DNA of 51,375 nt. Origin: a virus. Below, piece after piece: positions 13,337-22,143 of this stretch. The DNA lies in the IMG/VR virus record IMGVR_UViG_3300046808_000281, positions 1-51,375 of that record, one strand, 5' to 3'. The notes beneath the pieces are model-generated. The model saw only the letters and a list, made by a program, of their open reading frames with translations, was not told the DNA's origin and searched no databases. The position numbers and the translations under genes are program-made. Position 1 is the first letter of the stretch; the number at the start of each line of letters is the position of its first letter.

Positions 13337-16300
13337 ATGACAACATCTCTTGGGCTCTATACATCTAAAATTCTAAAGGAACATCCTCTGGGGCTTTGGC
13401 CACTCCAAGATAAGTGCGACTACCTATCCATTATGTCTGACTCTCAAAAAGACATGTCTTCTTGGTCTGTTATCAATGGAACAGTTTCTGCTACGTCAAC
13501 TTTAACAACCCCAATCCCATCAGCACAAGTTTTTAAGGTAAATACAGCAAATGTTGGTCAGACAAATGTTGCAATTGTTAAATTGGTTAGCGATGTCATT
13601 GGAGACTTTACGCAGCTAAATGAGTATCTTTCTACTTTTACACTTTCTACATTTCTTTATTCATCAACAGACAACATATTGTCAGCAAGCATTGGGCTAA
13701 CATACGTAGATCCAACATACGGAGATTTTAGGGTATTCAAGAGATTCCCACTTAGTGTTGCTGGAAAGTGGTTATTCCTATCTGAGACCTTCGATAGACC
13801 ATATGACCTAACATCAGAATATAGGCTATTTATAGAGATTGAGTTTCTGTCAAATAAAACTACAGACCCAATATTCTTCTTGATAAATGGACTTTCCTTG
13901 GGGCAGTGGTCAGAAGAGTTTCATTCAACTTCTCAGGGAGTTGTTCCAGAGCAAATAGTTGAAAAAATTGCTGGTATTGCATCTGGCACATCTGCAGTAA
14001 AGCTTTTGGCATCGGCAGAGTCTACAAAAGATGGATACGCCCTTGTTGATAACAATCAGCTAAAAGCAAGAAATGCTGGTATGCCATTGGTTTTTGGTTC
14101 AGACTCATCTTTAACTGTTTATGCAAATGGCACAAAGCCATCAGTTCTAATTCCTGGACTAGGATTCTTGAATGAAATTGGCAAAAACAAAAACTATACT
14201 CTTGAAACATGGCTAAGAATTAATCCATCATCTTATGAAGATACAAGAATTATTGGCCCAATCTCATCTTCAGATGGTCTATATGTTAATGGTCCATTCT
14301 TGAAACTAAAGATTGGCGATCTATCGTGCTCTCATTATGTATCAGAATGGTACAGACCAATGCTTATCCACATAGCAATATCTTCAGATAGAATAATAAT
14401 GCTTCTAAATGGTGAGCAGGTCGGTGAAATTATTGTAGATAGGTCTCAGCTAGATCTGCCAGCATTTTCTGTAGACGGTTTTGAACAGGACTGGATTGGG
14501 ATATACTCTGATGACTCTATTGACATGTTTGAACTTGGTCCAGTCTCCATCTATACTTATGCGATCTCTAATGTAATTGCTAAAAGAAGATGGGTCTTTG
14601 GTCAGGGCGTAGAAAATCCAGAAGCACTTAATGTTGCATATGGCGGAAAAAACATTTTCTTTGACTATCAGTTTGCAAAGTATTCATCAAACTACTCTTT
14701 CCCAAAAATTGGTCCATGGTCTAGCGGACTAACAAATAATCTTGCTACCGATACAGACTATCTAAAGTTACCATCCTTAAAAAAGATGTCTATTGTTTCT
14801 CCAGGGCTAAGCGAAAGCCAGTTACTTATAAACAATAAATCTTTGCAGAATGAAGATGATAAGTTCTTGGTATTTCCAGAAAATACATATGGTTATTTTG
14901 ATAACCTTAATGTTTTAAAAGAGGGGCTTGAGTCTTTTTATGCAACCTTTAAATCAAAAGCCCCAGTACAAAAAGACGAGACCCTAATTGAGATTAGAGA
15001 CAAATCAACTGGCGATTATTTTTCAATTGTTCTTAAAGAAACTGGAATAGACTACACCCTAAAGTTCCTTGGAGAGACAAAAGTAATTGCAGAAACACAG
15101 CAATACTATCCAGGAGAAAAATTTTCTGTAGGATTACACATACCAAGATTTGTAAGTTACTTTGGTAATGGAATATCTGCATTTTTTAGCAAGGCAGAAT
15201 CACTATCACTCTATATTGGTGGTACTGGCAGCTCAGATTCTTTCTCTGGAAACATTTACTCAGTTGCATTCAATAATCAGTTTGCAACAAATATGATTTC
15301 TGACTACTTTGCTCCAACTGGTATTGTTTGGGACGCAGATCTTGTTGAGGAGTTTCTACAAGATGCTGATGCAGGACTGTATAGTACAACATTTTGGGAG
15401 TACGTTCTTGATGGAGGAAGTGTAGCTGAGTATGCTGGCCAGGGACTTGTAGATAACAATAACGCAAGCTACACCATTAAAGTTTATGAAAACAGTAAGT
15501 CTATGTATTTAGATTCTAAAATTAATGGATCTTGGACATCAGCAATACCACTTTCATATTTTGGAAAATATGTTAAGAGGGCAAATGGATCTGGATACTA
15601 CGATCTAGACTTTATCCAGTTTAACATAGGATATCCGTCCCCAGGAAAGTCGGTAGCAGTTACTGAGCAAGACCAGTCTTGGACATATCAAGACCTAGAG
15701 CTAAAGTTTGCAAATCCATCACAAAAAGAGTATAGCGATTTGGATAATCATCTATATACTGGCTACAATGACTATAACGACCTAAGATATAATACTAGAC
15801 AAACCTACAAGTTTGATACATCAAAATCTATAGTAAGAAGCTACATCTATTTCAAGGACATTTCAGACGGAACAAGAGATAGCTCATACTACACTAATAC
15901 AGTATCAGCTCCCACAGATGGCATTATAACTCCTGGTAGCGAATGGGTTAACACAAAGTACGAAGTTGTTGATAACATGATTATCTATCCACCTAGTGAT
16001 GTAGACTTTACAAAAATCTCTATGTTTGTAGAACTAAAGATATCTGCTGACAAGGTATCCGAAAAGCCACTTGCAATAGGCAGCTTAGAACTATCATCAA
16101 TCTGCTTAAATGATGAAGAGCAGACTCCGATTGGAACTAGGTACGGCACAGATGTTTATCCATTTACAGAAAATGGTTTTTATTATGACTACAAGTCAAA
16201 AAATCCATTTAGCATATATAAGGGTAGCACCCCATATCTATACTTAACAAAGACTAGCGGAATAAAATTGCGTGGGCTCTTTAACGGCAAGAATGTCCGT

Positions 16301-16987
16301 GGAATTGAGATTCCAGTTAATAAAGAAAAAACAAACAATCACAAAATGATTGCTATGCAAATGTTTACAATGTTTGATGGAGACTTTTTCCCATATAGCC
16401 CTACAGAAGTATTTGAGATTATATCTAACACGTCACACCTAAAGTTCTATATAGAAGCAACCCACCCAGATGGTCTTAGAGCTAAGCTTTACGCCATTAA
16501 TGATAAAACTGGCCAGCTTGAGAATGGAATTGGATATTATGTTAATGGAAAAATCGTAAAAGAACCAATTTTGACAATTAAGCAGTGGGCATCGATCGGA
16601 ATTGGTTTGTCAAATTACCTTGATTTTGCAATCAATGGTGGGTCTATTAGGATCACTGGCCCACTCTTGGTGAATAACATATCACACTATAACTCTGTAA
16701 GACTTCAGCAGGTCCAGTCTGTATCTGTTAGGCCATGGTTCCTTGTGAGAGAGTCTGGACGCATCAAGTTTGACTGGAGAGCCTGGGAAGGTGTCTTTAA
16801 GTGGTTTGAGGTTCTAGTACTTTCCTCACGTAACTTCTATGGTGTTGACCCAGCAGACATATACAATGCATATGTTGGCACTACAAGATTGATTGTAGAC
16901 GATAAATCTATTTTAAGACTACTTAGAACAAGATACAGGACTATTTCAGACTCATCGTCGCAAGTTTTTACAGTTAATGCTGTTTAG
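13337..16987 (+). CDS. Giant LamG/concanavalin-like virion protein
   Basis: 1216 residues, beta-rich. At least three jelly-roll-like segments can be seen by pattern: about residues 274-400 (NYTLETWLRI..., LLNGEQVGEIIVD), about 530-650 (FYATFKSKAPVQKDETLIEIRD), and about 1010-1130 (MFTMFDGDFFPYSP..., SIGIGLSNYLDFAINGG). LamG-type modules bind carbohydrate and are frequent in large minor tail proteins. The N-terminal 'KILKEHPLGLWPLQD' opening is typical of such phage LamG proteins. Location between the oxygenases and the portal is unusual for a tail protein. Function in receptor or surface-glycan binding is inferred. Confidence 0.65.
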   Translation: MTTSLGLYTSKILKEHPLGLWPLQDKCDYLSIMSDSQKDMSSWSVINGTVSATSTLTTPIPSAQVFKVNTANVGQTNVAIVKLVSDVIGDFTQLNEYLSTFTLSTFLYSSTDNILSASIGLTYVDPTYGDFRVFKRFPLSVAGKWLFLSETFDRPYDLTSEYRLFIEIEFLSNKTTDPIFFLINGLSLGQWSEEFHSTSQGVVPEQIVEKIAGIASGTSAVKLLASAESTKDGYALVDNNQLKARNAGMPLVFGSDSSLTVYANGTKPSVLIPGLGFLNEIGKNKNYTLETWLRINPSSYEDTRIIGPISSSDGLYVNGPFLKLKIGDLSCSHYVSEWYRPMLIHIAISSDRIIMLLNGEQVGEIIVDRSQLDLPAFSVDGFEQDWIGIYSDDSIDMFELGPVSIYTYAISNVIAKRRWVFGQGVENPEALNVAYGGKNIFFDYQFAKYSSNYSFPKIGPWSSGLTNNLATDTDYLKLPSLKKMSIVSPGLSESQLLINNKSLQNEDDKFLVFPENTYGYFDNLNVLKEGLESFYATFKSKAPVQKDETLIEIRDKSTGDYFSIVLKETGIDYTLKFLGETKVIAETQQYYPGEKFSVGLHIPRFVSYFGNGISAFFSKAESLSLYIGGTGSSDSFSGNIYSVAFNNQFATNMISDYFAPTGIVWDADLVEEFLQDADAGLYSTTFWEYVLDGGSVAEYAGQGLVDNNNASYTIKVYENSKSMYLDSKINGSWTSAIPLSYFGKYVKRANGSGYYDLDFIQFNIGYPSPGKSVAVTEQDQSWTYQDLELKFANPSQKEYSDLDNHLYTGYNDYNDLRYNTRQTYKFDTSKSIVRSYIYFKDISDGTRDSSYYTNTVSAPTDGIITPGSEWVNTKYEVVDNMIIYPPSDVDFTKISMFVELKISADKVSEKPLAIGSLELSSICLNDEEQTPIGTRYGTDVYPFTENGFYYDYKSKNPFSIYKGSTPYLYLTKTSGIKLRGLFNGKNVRGIEIPVNKEKTNNHKMIAMQMFTMFDGDFFPYSPTEVFEIISNTSHLKFYIEATHPDGLRAKLYAINDKTGQLENGIGYYVNGKIVKEPILTIKQWASIGIGLSNYLDFAINGGSIRITGPLLVNNISHYNSVRLQQVQSVSVRPWFLVRESGRIKFDWRAWEGVFKWFEVLVLSSRNFYGVDPADIYNAYVGTTRLIVDDKSILRLLRTRYRTISDSSSQVFTVNAV

Positions 16988-16989
16988 TA

Positions 16990-16998
16990 TGGTATAAT
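16990..16998 (+). promoter_or_regulatory. Extended -10 promoter TGGTATAAT, leaderless start of the head operon
   Basis: TGGTATAAT is followed by 7 nt and then the ATG at 17006. A GTG at 17000 would lie inside the promoter-to-start gap, which argues for the ATG. Confidence 0.7.
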
Positions 16999-17005
16999 AG
17001 TGGTT

Positions 17006-17383
17006 ATGAAAAAGCAAAAACCACGTTTTCCTGGTCAGGTTGGAGAAACTAAGGTTCAGGTAATTGAAGAAAACTTCTCTCTATTTGGTACCTATGTATG
17101 GACAAAGCCAAATGGCAAAGCATTTACAGATGGTCAAGGAAATGCCCTTTCTATTGAAGGCCTTAAAGATGACAAGGCAAAAATTAAAGAATTAGCTGAT
17201 GCAGCAAAGTATTGGGGGCAGCCAGAAGGACGTGCCGTATTCTACCCAAACATGAGAAAGATCTCAGACGAAGAATACTCTGAGCAAGTAGACAGAATGA
17301 ACAATGGCCTAATCCCATCTATGAATGACCTTGGTGCAGTTATTGCTGCAAAGAAAACTCTAGAACTTTATGGAGACGAATAA
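17006..17383 (+). CDS. Hypothetical head-module protein upstream of portal
   Basis: 126 residues from the ATG placed 7 nt after the -10 element. A conserved-looking N-terminus (KPRFPGQVGETKVQVIEENFSLFGTYVW) precedes a charged helical C-terminal half. No known family recognised. Its stop overlaps the portal start (TAATG), so it is probably co-translated with the portal. Position suggests a packaging or portal-associated role; this is inference only. Confidence 0.5.
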   Translation: MKKQKPRFPGQVGETKVQVIEENFSLFGTYVWTKPNGKAFTDGQGNALSIEGLKDDKAKIKELADAAKYWGQPEGRAVFYPNMRKISDEEYSEQVDRMNNGLIPSMNDLGAVIAAKKTLELYGDE

Positions 17384-19020
17384 TGTCAGACGAAATTCTT
17401 TACATTAATGCTTCGCTACCAGATGAGTCACCAGAGGTGGATGCATTTAAGGCACAAGACCCATTTTCAAAGTCTTGGGAAGACCTAAAGCTATTTAATG
17501 GCTTGGAAAAGAATTTTAAGCGTCGTTCAGACAGACTGTCTAAGGCAGCAGATCCACTTCTAGAAAGCAGAGTCGTCAATACTGGTGTTGATGTTACATC
17601 TTTGGGATATCAAGATTCAGCTTTGGCTATTAAAGCTGGTAAAGATGGTGCACGGTCAAAGGAGATTAATCCTGGATCAGTGTTTAGGAATGGTTATGGA
17701 ATCTTTGACGTAATCACACCACCATGGAACTTGTACGAGTTGGCAAACTACTATGACACATCTTTTGCAAACCATGCTGCGATTGATGCAAAGGTAGAAA
17801 ACATTGTTGGCCTTGGGTACGATTTTGAGGTATCAAAGAGAACAATGATGACACTAGATGCACAGTCAAATGAGAGTGCTCTAGAAAAAGCAAAAAAGCG
17901 TATTGAAAGAATGAAGGTAGAGCTTCGTGATTGGCTGGAAGGCCTAAACTCAGATGAATCATTTACTAACATTATGATGAAGGTAATGACAGACTTCGAA
18001 GCTACTGGAAATGGGTATCTTGAGATTGGTAGAACTGTAACTGGTGAGATTGGCTACGTTGGCCACATTCCATCTACAACTATGCGTGTCCGTAGAATGC
18101 GTGATGGCTATGTACAGATTATTGGACAGAGAGTTGTTTACTTCCGTAACTTTGGTGCAAACAACCCTAATCCAATTACTGCTGATCCACGTCCAAACGA
18201 AATTATTCACTTTAAGTCATACTCACCACTAAATACTTTTTACGGTGTTCCAGATATTATTTCTGCGATTGGCTCTCTACATGGAGATCAGCTTGCTTCA
18301 CAATATAACATCGATTATTTTGGAAACAAGGGTGTTCCAAGATATGTTGTAACTCTAAAGGGTGCAAGGCTATCTGAAGATGCAGAAGACAAGATGTTTA
18401 GATTCTTGCAAACAAATCTAAAGGGTAGCCACCACAGAACACTTTACATTCCTCTTCCTGGTGACTCAGATACAAACAAGGTAGAGTTTAAGATGGAGCC
18501 AGTTGAGACTGGAACTCAGGAAGCATCTTTCAATGAATACAGAATTCGCAACCGTGACGATATTCTTGTGGCACACCAAGTTCCACTTTCTAAGATTGGT
18601 GGAGGAGACTCCGCTGCAATTGCTGCTGCCCTTGCACAAGATCGCACATTCAAGGAGCAGGTGGCTCGTCCTAGACAAGATGCAATTCAAAAGATGATCA
18701 ACAAAATGATCAAGGAAAAAACAGATATTCTTGAATTCAAGTTCAATGAGCTAACCCTCACCGATGAGATTGCACAGTCACAAATCCTTGAAAGATATGT
18801 CAAGAACATGATTATTGTTCCAGATGAGGCACGTGACATTTTGGGTATGGGCCCAAGACCTGATGGAGATGGAAATAAGCCACTAGAGCTAAAGCCAAAA
18901 GAATCTCCTAACAGCACTGGCAACGATGCACGAGATGCCGAAAGAGCAAATAACGCATCTGATAGTACAGCCACAGTTGCTGGAAGAAATCCAAAAGGTG
19001 AAGGAAGAGCCAGCCAATAA
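17383..19020 (+). CDS. Portal protein
   Basis: 545 residues, the normal size for siphovirus portals. Typical segments are PPWNLYELANYYDTSFANHAAIDAKVENIVGLGYDFE near residue 110, the wing strand region (FEATGNGYLEIGRT), 'FGANNPNPI...EIIHFKSYSPLNTFYGVPDIISAIGSL' near residue 250-305, and the long clip/crown helices after residue 440 (IQKMINKMIKEKTDILEFKFNEL). The polar C-terminal tail (SPNSTGNDARDAERANNASDS) is likely flexible. The portal dodecamer forms the DNA gate at one capsid vertex. Terminase genes, usually just upstream, are not in this window. Confidence 0.85.
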   Translation: MSDEILYINASLPDESPEVDAFKAQDPFSKSWEDLKLFNGLEKNFKRRSDRLSKAADPLLESRVVNTGVDVTSLGYQDSALAIKAGKDGARSKEINPGSVFRNGYGIFDVITPPWNLYELANYYDTSFANHAAIDAKVENIVGLGYDFEVSKRTMMTLDAQSNESALEKAKKRIERMKVELRDWLEGLNSDESFTNIMMKVMTDFEATGNGYLEIGRTVTGEIGYVGHIPSTTMRVRRMRDGYVQIIGQRVVYFRNFGANNPNPITADPRPNEIIHFKSYSPLNTFYGVPDIISAIGSLHGDQLASQYNIDYFGNKGVPRYVVTLKGARLSEDAEDKMFRFLQTNLKGSHHRTLYIPLPGDSDTNKVEFKMEPVETGTQEASFNEYRIRNRDDILVAHQVPLSKIGGGDSAAIAAALAQDRTFKEQVARPRQDAIQKMINKMIKEKTDILEFKFNELTLTDEIAQSQILERYVKNMIIVPDEARDILGMGPRPDGDGNKPLELKPKESPNSTGNDARDAERANNASDSTATVAGRNPKGEGRASQ

Positions 19021-19027
19021 TAAAATG

Positions 19028-19085
19028 TGATATAATAGTACAAAATGTTATAAAAACGTAATATTGCAAAAAAGGGCTCTATAAT
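19028..19085 (+). promoter_or_regulatory. Tandem -10 promoters ahead of the protease gene
   Basis: TGATATAAT at 19028-19036 and a second TATAAT at 19080-19085, whose end is 9 nt before the ATG at 19095. The first would give a ~50-nt leader, the second an almost leaderless message. No strong ribosome site is present. Confidence 0.5.
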
Positions 19086-19094
19086 TATACTACA

Positions 19095-20426
19095 ATGACT
19101 ATTTCTAAGGCACAGTGGACAACAGACGGAAATGATATCCGTCTCTCAATGCCACTCTCAAAAGTTGATCAGGAAAAGCGTATCGTTTCTGGCTTTGCCA
19201 CACTTGATAACCTAGACAAGCAGGCAGACATCGTAACCCCAGAAGCAAGCCTTAACGCATTCAAGAGATTCCGTGGAAATATTCGTGAAATGCATCAGCC
19301 AATTTCAGTTGGCAAGATGGTTTCATTTAAAGAAGAAAAGTTTTTTGATCCAGAGACAAAGAAAATGTATAACGGCATTTATGTTTCTGCATATGTTTCA
19401 AAGGGTGCTCAGGACACTTGGGAGAAAGTCCTTGATGGCACCCTTTCTGGTTTTTCTATCGGCGGTAGAATGAACAAGTGGGACGACGCTTATGACGAGA
19501 AGATGGATTCTGCAGTTCGTATCATCAAGGACTATGACCTAACAGAGCTATCACTTGTTGACAACCCAGCTAACCAATTTGCCAATATTCTTTCTGTACA
19601 GAAGGCAGATGGTGTTAACGAGATTTCTGGAATTGCTGCAGACACAACTATTGAAAATGTATTCTATGACAAGGAGTCTGGAATTGCAATGCTTTCTGAA
19701 GAAGAGACGATGTCTAGTCCAATCTCAGGTGAGCCAATGCAGAATATAGGTTTCGTTGAAAAGAATGACAGCGAAAAATCAGAAATGATAAAATTCTTAG
19801 TTGATAGTGCTAAAGGCATTAATCTTGCTAAGATGACAAAGGAGGTAAGTCCTATGACAGAAGAAACAACAGTTGAGGCAGCAGTAGAAAATACTGAAGC
19901 AGCAGATGTAGTTGTTGAAAATGCAGAGGTCGCTCCAGAGGCAGAAGTTGTAGCAGATGCTCCAGCAGCAGACGTTGAAAAGTCTGATGTTGTTGAGAAG
20001 AGCGACGACAAAGATGAAGATGACAAGCCAGGTACCGAAGTTATGGAAGAGTCAGACGATGCGTCTGGCGAAGAAGATGACAAGGAAGAGGCTAAGAAGT
20101 CAGATGATGTAGCAGACATTTCAAAGGCAGTTGCCGAAATGAAGGACTCTGTAACATCAGCCTTTAGCGATCTTGTATCAACAATCAAGTCAATGCAAGA
20201 AGAAATTTCTGTATTGACCAAATCACTAGATTCAGTAAAGAGTGAGGTAACTGAATCAAAGAGTGTATTTAACGAGTTTGGAAAGAGAGTAGATGCCGTA
20301 GAGGCAGACACAGCTTTCCGCAAGTCTGGCGATATCGGCGATATCGTGCAGGAACAGCCTGAGACACAGGTTGAAAAATCAATATGGGGCGGACGTTTCC
20401 TCAAAACTGCCGATCTATTCAGATAA
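19095..20426 (+). CDS. XkdF-like prohead protease with C-terminal scaffold domain
   Basis: 443 residues. Residues 1-175 match the XkdF-type phage serine protease: VDQEKRIVSGFATLDNLDKQADIV, His67 (REMHQP), the serine motif TLSGFSIGG (Ser121 most likely nucleophile) and DLTELSLVDNPAN. The second half is highly acidic and Ala/Glu/Val-rich (residues 254-335), then a coiled coil (about 355-395, SVTSAFSDLVSTIKSMQEE...), as expected for a scaffold. A strong internal ribosome site and in-frame ATG at 19854 separate the two halves. Protease and scaffold thus appear fused and also expressed separately, as in lambda C/Nu3. Confidence 0.85.
   Translation: MTISKAQWTTDGNDIRLSMPLSKVDQEKRIVSGFATLDNLDKQADIVTPEASLNAFKRFRGNIREMHQPISVGKMVSFKEEKFFDPETKKMYNGIYVSAYVSKGAQDTWEKVLDGTLSGFSIGGRMNKWDDAYDEKMDSAVRIIKDYDLTELSLVDNPANQFANILSVQKADGVNEISGIAADTTIENVFYDKESGIAMLSEEETMSSPISGEPMQNIGFVEKNDSEKSEMIKFLVDSAKGINLAKMTKEVSPMTEETTVEAAVENTEAADVVVENAEVAPEAEVVADAPAADVEKSDVVEKSDDKDEDDKPGTEVMEESDDASGEEDDKEEAKKSDDVADISKAVAEMKDSVTSAFSDLVSTIKSMQEEISVLTKSLDSVKSEVTESKSVFNEFGKRVDAVEADTAFRKSGDIGDIVQEQPETQVEKSIWGGRFLKTADLFR
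19854..20426 (+). CDS. Nested in-frame scaffold protein (internal start)
   Basis: AAAGGAGGT at 19838-19846 lies 7 nt before an ATG at 19854 that is in the same frame as the protease gene (codon 254). Translation from here gives a 190-residue protein consisting only of the acidic and coiled-coil part. The site is far better than the ribosome site of most genes in the window and sits exactly at the domain boundary. This is the arrangement of lambda Nu3 inside gene C: the short product serves as scaffold in excess over the protease. Confidence 0.7.
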   Translation: MTEETTVEAAVENTEAADVVVENAEVAPEAEVVADAPAADVEKSDVVEKSDDKDEDDKPGTEVMEESDDASGEEDDKEEAKKSDDVADISKAVAEMKDSVTSAFSDLVSTIKSMQEEISVLTKSLDSVKSEVTESKSVFNEFGKRVDAVEADTAFRKSGDIGDIVQEQPETQVEKSIWGGRFLKTADLFR

Positions 20427-20449
20427 AAAATCACTTAGGAGGTGACAAT

Positions 20450-21583
20450 ATGTCGGAAGAAATTAAGAAAAACAATCCAGATGCAGCAGGTGCTGACTCA
20501 GGCCTATACAACGGTGAGGGTGCATTTGCATCTGGTTCAACAGCTGGTGCTAACGTTCCAGGTAACTACACTGATGGTGGTGCACTGGGCAACATCCCAA
20601 CAGCAAACTTCGGAGTAACTACAGGAGCTAACGCAGTAAATCCTTCAGGTGAGGCTGGCAGTGGTATTCTACGCCCTGAGCAGGCACGTCGTTTTATCGA
20701 CTATGTTTGGGACGCAACTGTTCTTGCTAACGATGGTCGTCGTGTAACAATGAGAGCTAACACCATGGAACTTGAGAAGGTAAACGTTGGTGAGCGTGTA
20801 ATCCGTGCTGCTGCACAGGCAAACGGTGACTACACAAACACTGGTGCTACATTCTCTAAGGTTGAACTTACTACCAAGAAGATTCGTCTTGACTGGGAAG
20901 TTTCAGCTGAGGCTCTAGAAGATGGTATTGAAGGTGGTGCTCTTGAGGATCACCTAGTACGTCTAATGACCAACGCATTCGCCAACGACATTGAGGACCT
21001 TGCCATTAACGGTACAGGTTCAGGTAACGATGCATTCTTGTCAATCATGAATGGTTTCGTTAACAAGGTCAAGAATGATGGAGATGCACACGAAGCAGTA
21101 GTTACTGTTGCTGACAATGCATGGACTCCAGAAGTTATGCAGAAGATTATCCTTGCTATGCCACGTAAGTACCGTGCACTTAAGAACAACCTTAAGTTCT
21201 ACGCTGGTACTGACGCATTCCAGGGTATCGTCAAGCACAATGGTACTCTTGCTGATGCAATTGCTGAAGCATTTGCTGGTACTCCAGCAGGTACCCCTGC
21301 AAACCGTCAGGCTTACCTAGACGGTGCTGGTCAGACATTCGGTGGTGCTCGCACTACTCGTGTCCTTGGCGTAGATGTTCAGGAAGTTCCATACTACCCA
21401 GAAGGCTACGTTGACCTAACATTCCCAGCTAACCGTGTTTGGGGTATGCAGAGAGACATCACTGTAAACCGTGAATACAAGCCAAAGAAGGACACCATTG
21501 AATACACAGTATTCGTTCGCTTTGGTATTCAGTGGGAAGAGCAGGACGCTATTGCGTTCGCTGACGCTGCTGCAGATGCATAA
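20450..21583 (+). CDS. Major capsid protein, HK97 fold
   Basis: 377 residues from the ATG 4-5 nt after AGGAGGTGA (20437-20445), the best ribosome site in the window, fitting a very abundant product. Recognisable HK97-type elements: E-loop and spine region (ANTMELEKVNVGERVIRAA..., TGATFSKVELTTKKIRLDWEVSAEALED near residue 130-165), a helix AFANDIEDLAINGTG, the A-domain NLKFYAGTDAFQGI, and the C-terminal strands WGMQRDITVNREYKPKKDTIEYTVFVRFGIQWEEQDA. The N-terminal ~65 residues are Gly/Ala/Asn-rich and could be the part removed by the protease. In-frame start codons upstream of 20450 lie inside the protease gene and are unlikely. Confidence 0.9.
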   Translation: MSEEIKKNNPDAAGADSGLYNGEGAFASGSTAGANVPGNYTDGGALGNIPTANFGVTTGANAVNPSGEAGSGILRPEQARRFIDYVWDATVLANDGRRVTMRANTMELEKVNVGERVIRAAAQANGDYTNTGATFSKVELTTKKIRLDWEVSAEALEDGIEGGALEDHLVRLMTNAFANDIEDLAINGTGSGNDAFLSIMNGFVNKVKNDGDAHEAVVTVADNAWTPEVMQKIILAMPRKYRALKNNLKFYAGTDAFQGIVKHNGTLADAIAEAFAGTPAGTPANRQAYLDGAGQTFGGARTTRVLGVDVQEVPYYPEGYVDLTFPANRVWGMQRDITVNREYKPKKDTIEYTVFVRFGIQWEEQDAIAFADAAADA

Positions 21584-21604
21584 TCTGTAAACAGTACCTT
21601 TTAG

Positions 21605-21632
21605 GGGGCAGGGGCATCCAAGCTCCTGCCCC
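21605..21632 (+). terminator. Strong GC hairpin after the major capsid gene
   Basis: An 11-bp stem (GGGGCAGGGGC paired with GCTCCTGCCCC, one G-T pair) has the 6-nt loop ATCCAA and is followed by TTATCTCATAT. The T-tract is poor, so it may be a partial terminator or an mRNA 3'-end stabiliser for the capsid message. Confidence 0.65.
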
Positions 21633-21640
21633 TTATCTCA

Positions 21641-21657
21641 TATAATAATGTTATAAT
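21641..21657 (+). promoter_or_regulatory. -10 promoter elements after the capsid terminator
   Basis: TATAAT at 21641-21646 and TGTTATAAT at 21649-21657. Start from the second near 21664 keeps the ribosome site AAGGAGG (21672-21678) ahead of the ATG at 21683. Confidence 0.6.
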
Positions 21658-21682
21658 ATACATAGACATGTAAGGAGGAATT

Positions 21683-22141
21683 ATGTCCGAAGAAATTAAG
21701 AATGAAGATGTAGTCCCAGCAACTCTAACAGAGAATGAGCCAGTTATTGCACCAGATGTTGCAGATAAGGCAGCTGAAATCGTTGCTGAGATCGTTGCTG
21801 AAGCAAAGATTGAAGAAGCACCAAAGCCAGCGGAAGATGTTATCACAACTAACGCAGCTCCTGCAGCTACAGACAAGCCAGCTCTTGGCCCAGTAGCAGA
21901 TGGTGTAATTGGTACATCGACAGCTAAGGCAGTCAAGAAGGCTGCACCAAAGCCAAAGGTAGAAGAGAAGAGAGACGACGTTGTCGCAGTCTACTCCTCA
22001 AGAAACATTCACTGGGAAGGCGTTGGAAAGCTTGCAAAGGGCTTTAATGTTGTGTCTAAGGATGCAGCAGAAAAGTGGCTAACTAAGTCAGGCATTCGCC
22101 TAGCTGATCCAAAAGAAGTAGCCAAGGGATACGGTCTTTAA
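21683..22141 (+). CDS. Head-module protein with acidic N-terminus
   Basis: 152 residues. It starts MSEEIKN, nearly the same as the major capsid protein (MSEEIKKN). The first ~100 residues are low-complexity, Ala/Glu/Pro/Val-rich. The last ~52 form a compact domain (VAVYSSRNIHWEGVGKLAKGFNVVSKDAAEKWLTKSGIR..., DPKEVAKGYGL). The C-terminal domain looks like a small capsid-associated or head-completion fold, but no family is recognised with confidence. Strong AAGGAGG ribosome site suggests high expression; decoration protein is one possibility. Confidence 0.5.
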   Translation: MSEEIKNEDVVPATLTENEPVIAPDVADKAAEIVAEIVAEAKIEEAPKPAEDVITTNAAPAATDKPALGPVADGVIGTSTAKAVKKAAPKPKVEEKRDDVVAVYSSRNIHWEGVGKLAKGFNVVSKDAAEKWLTKSGIRLADPKEVAKGYGL

Positions 22142-22143
22142 TA

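Noticed and set aside
17000-17008. GTG at 17000 as start of the gene upstream of the portal
   Set aside because: It would begin 2 nt after the -10 hexamer; the in-frame ATG at 17006 fits the leaderless geometry seen elsewhere.
19664-20434. Minus-strand open frame of 256 residues, Ser/Ala/Thr-rich
   Set aside because: Antisense shadow of the acidic scaffold region; Ser-rich composition is what reversed GAA/GCA codons give. No promoter or ribosome site.
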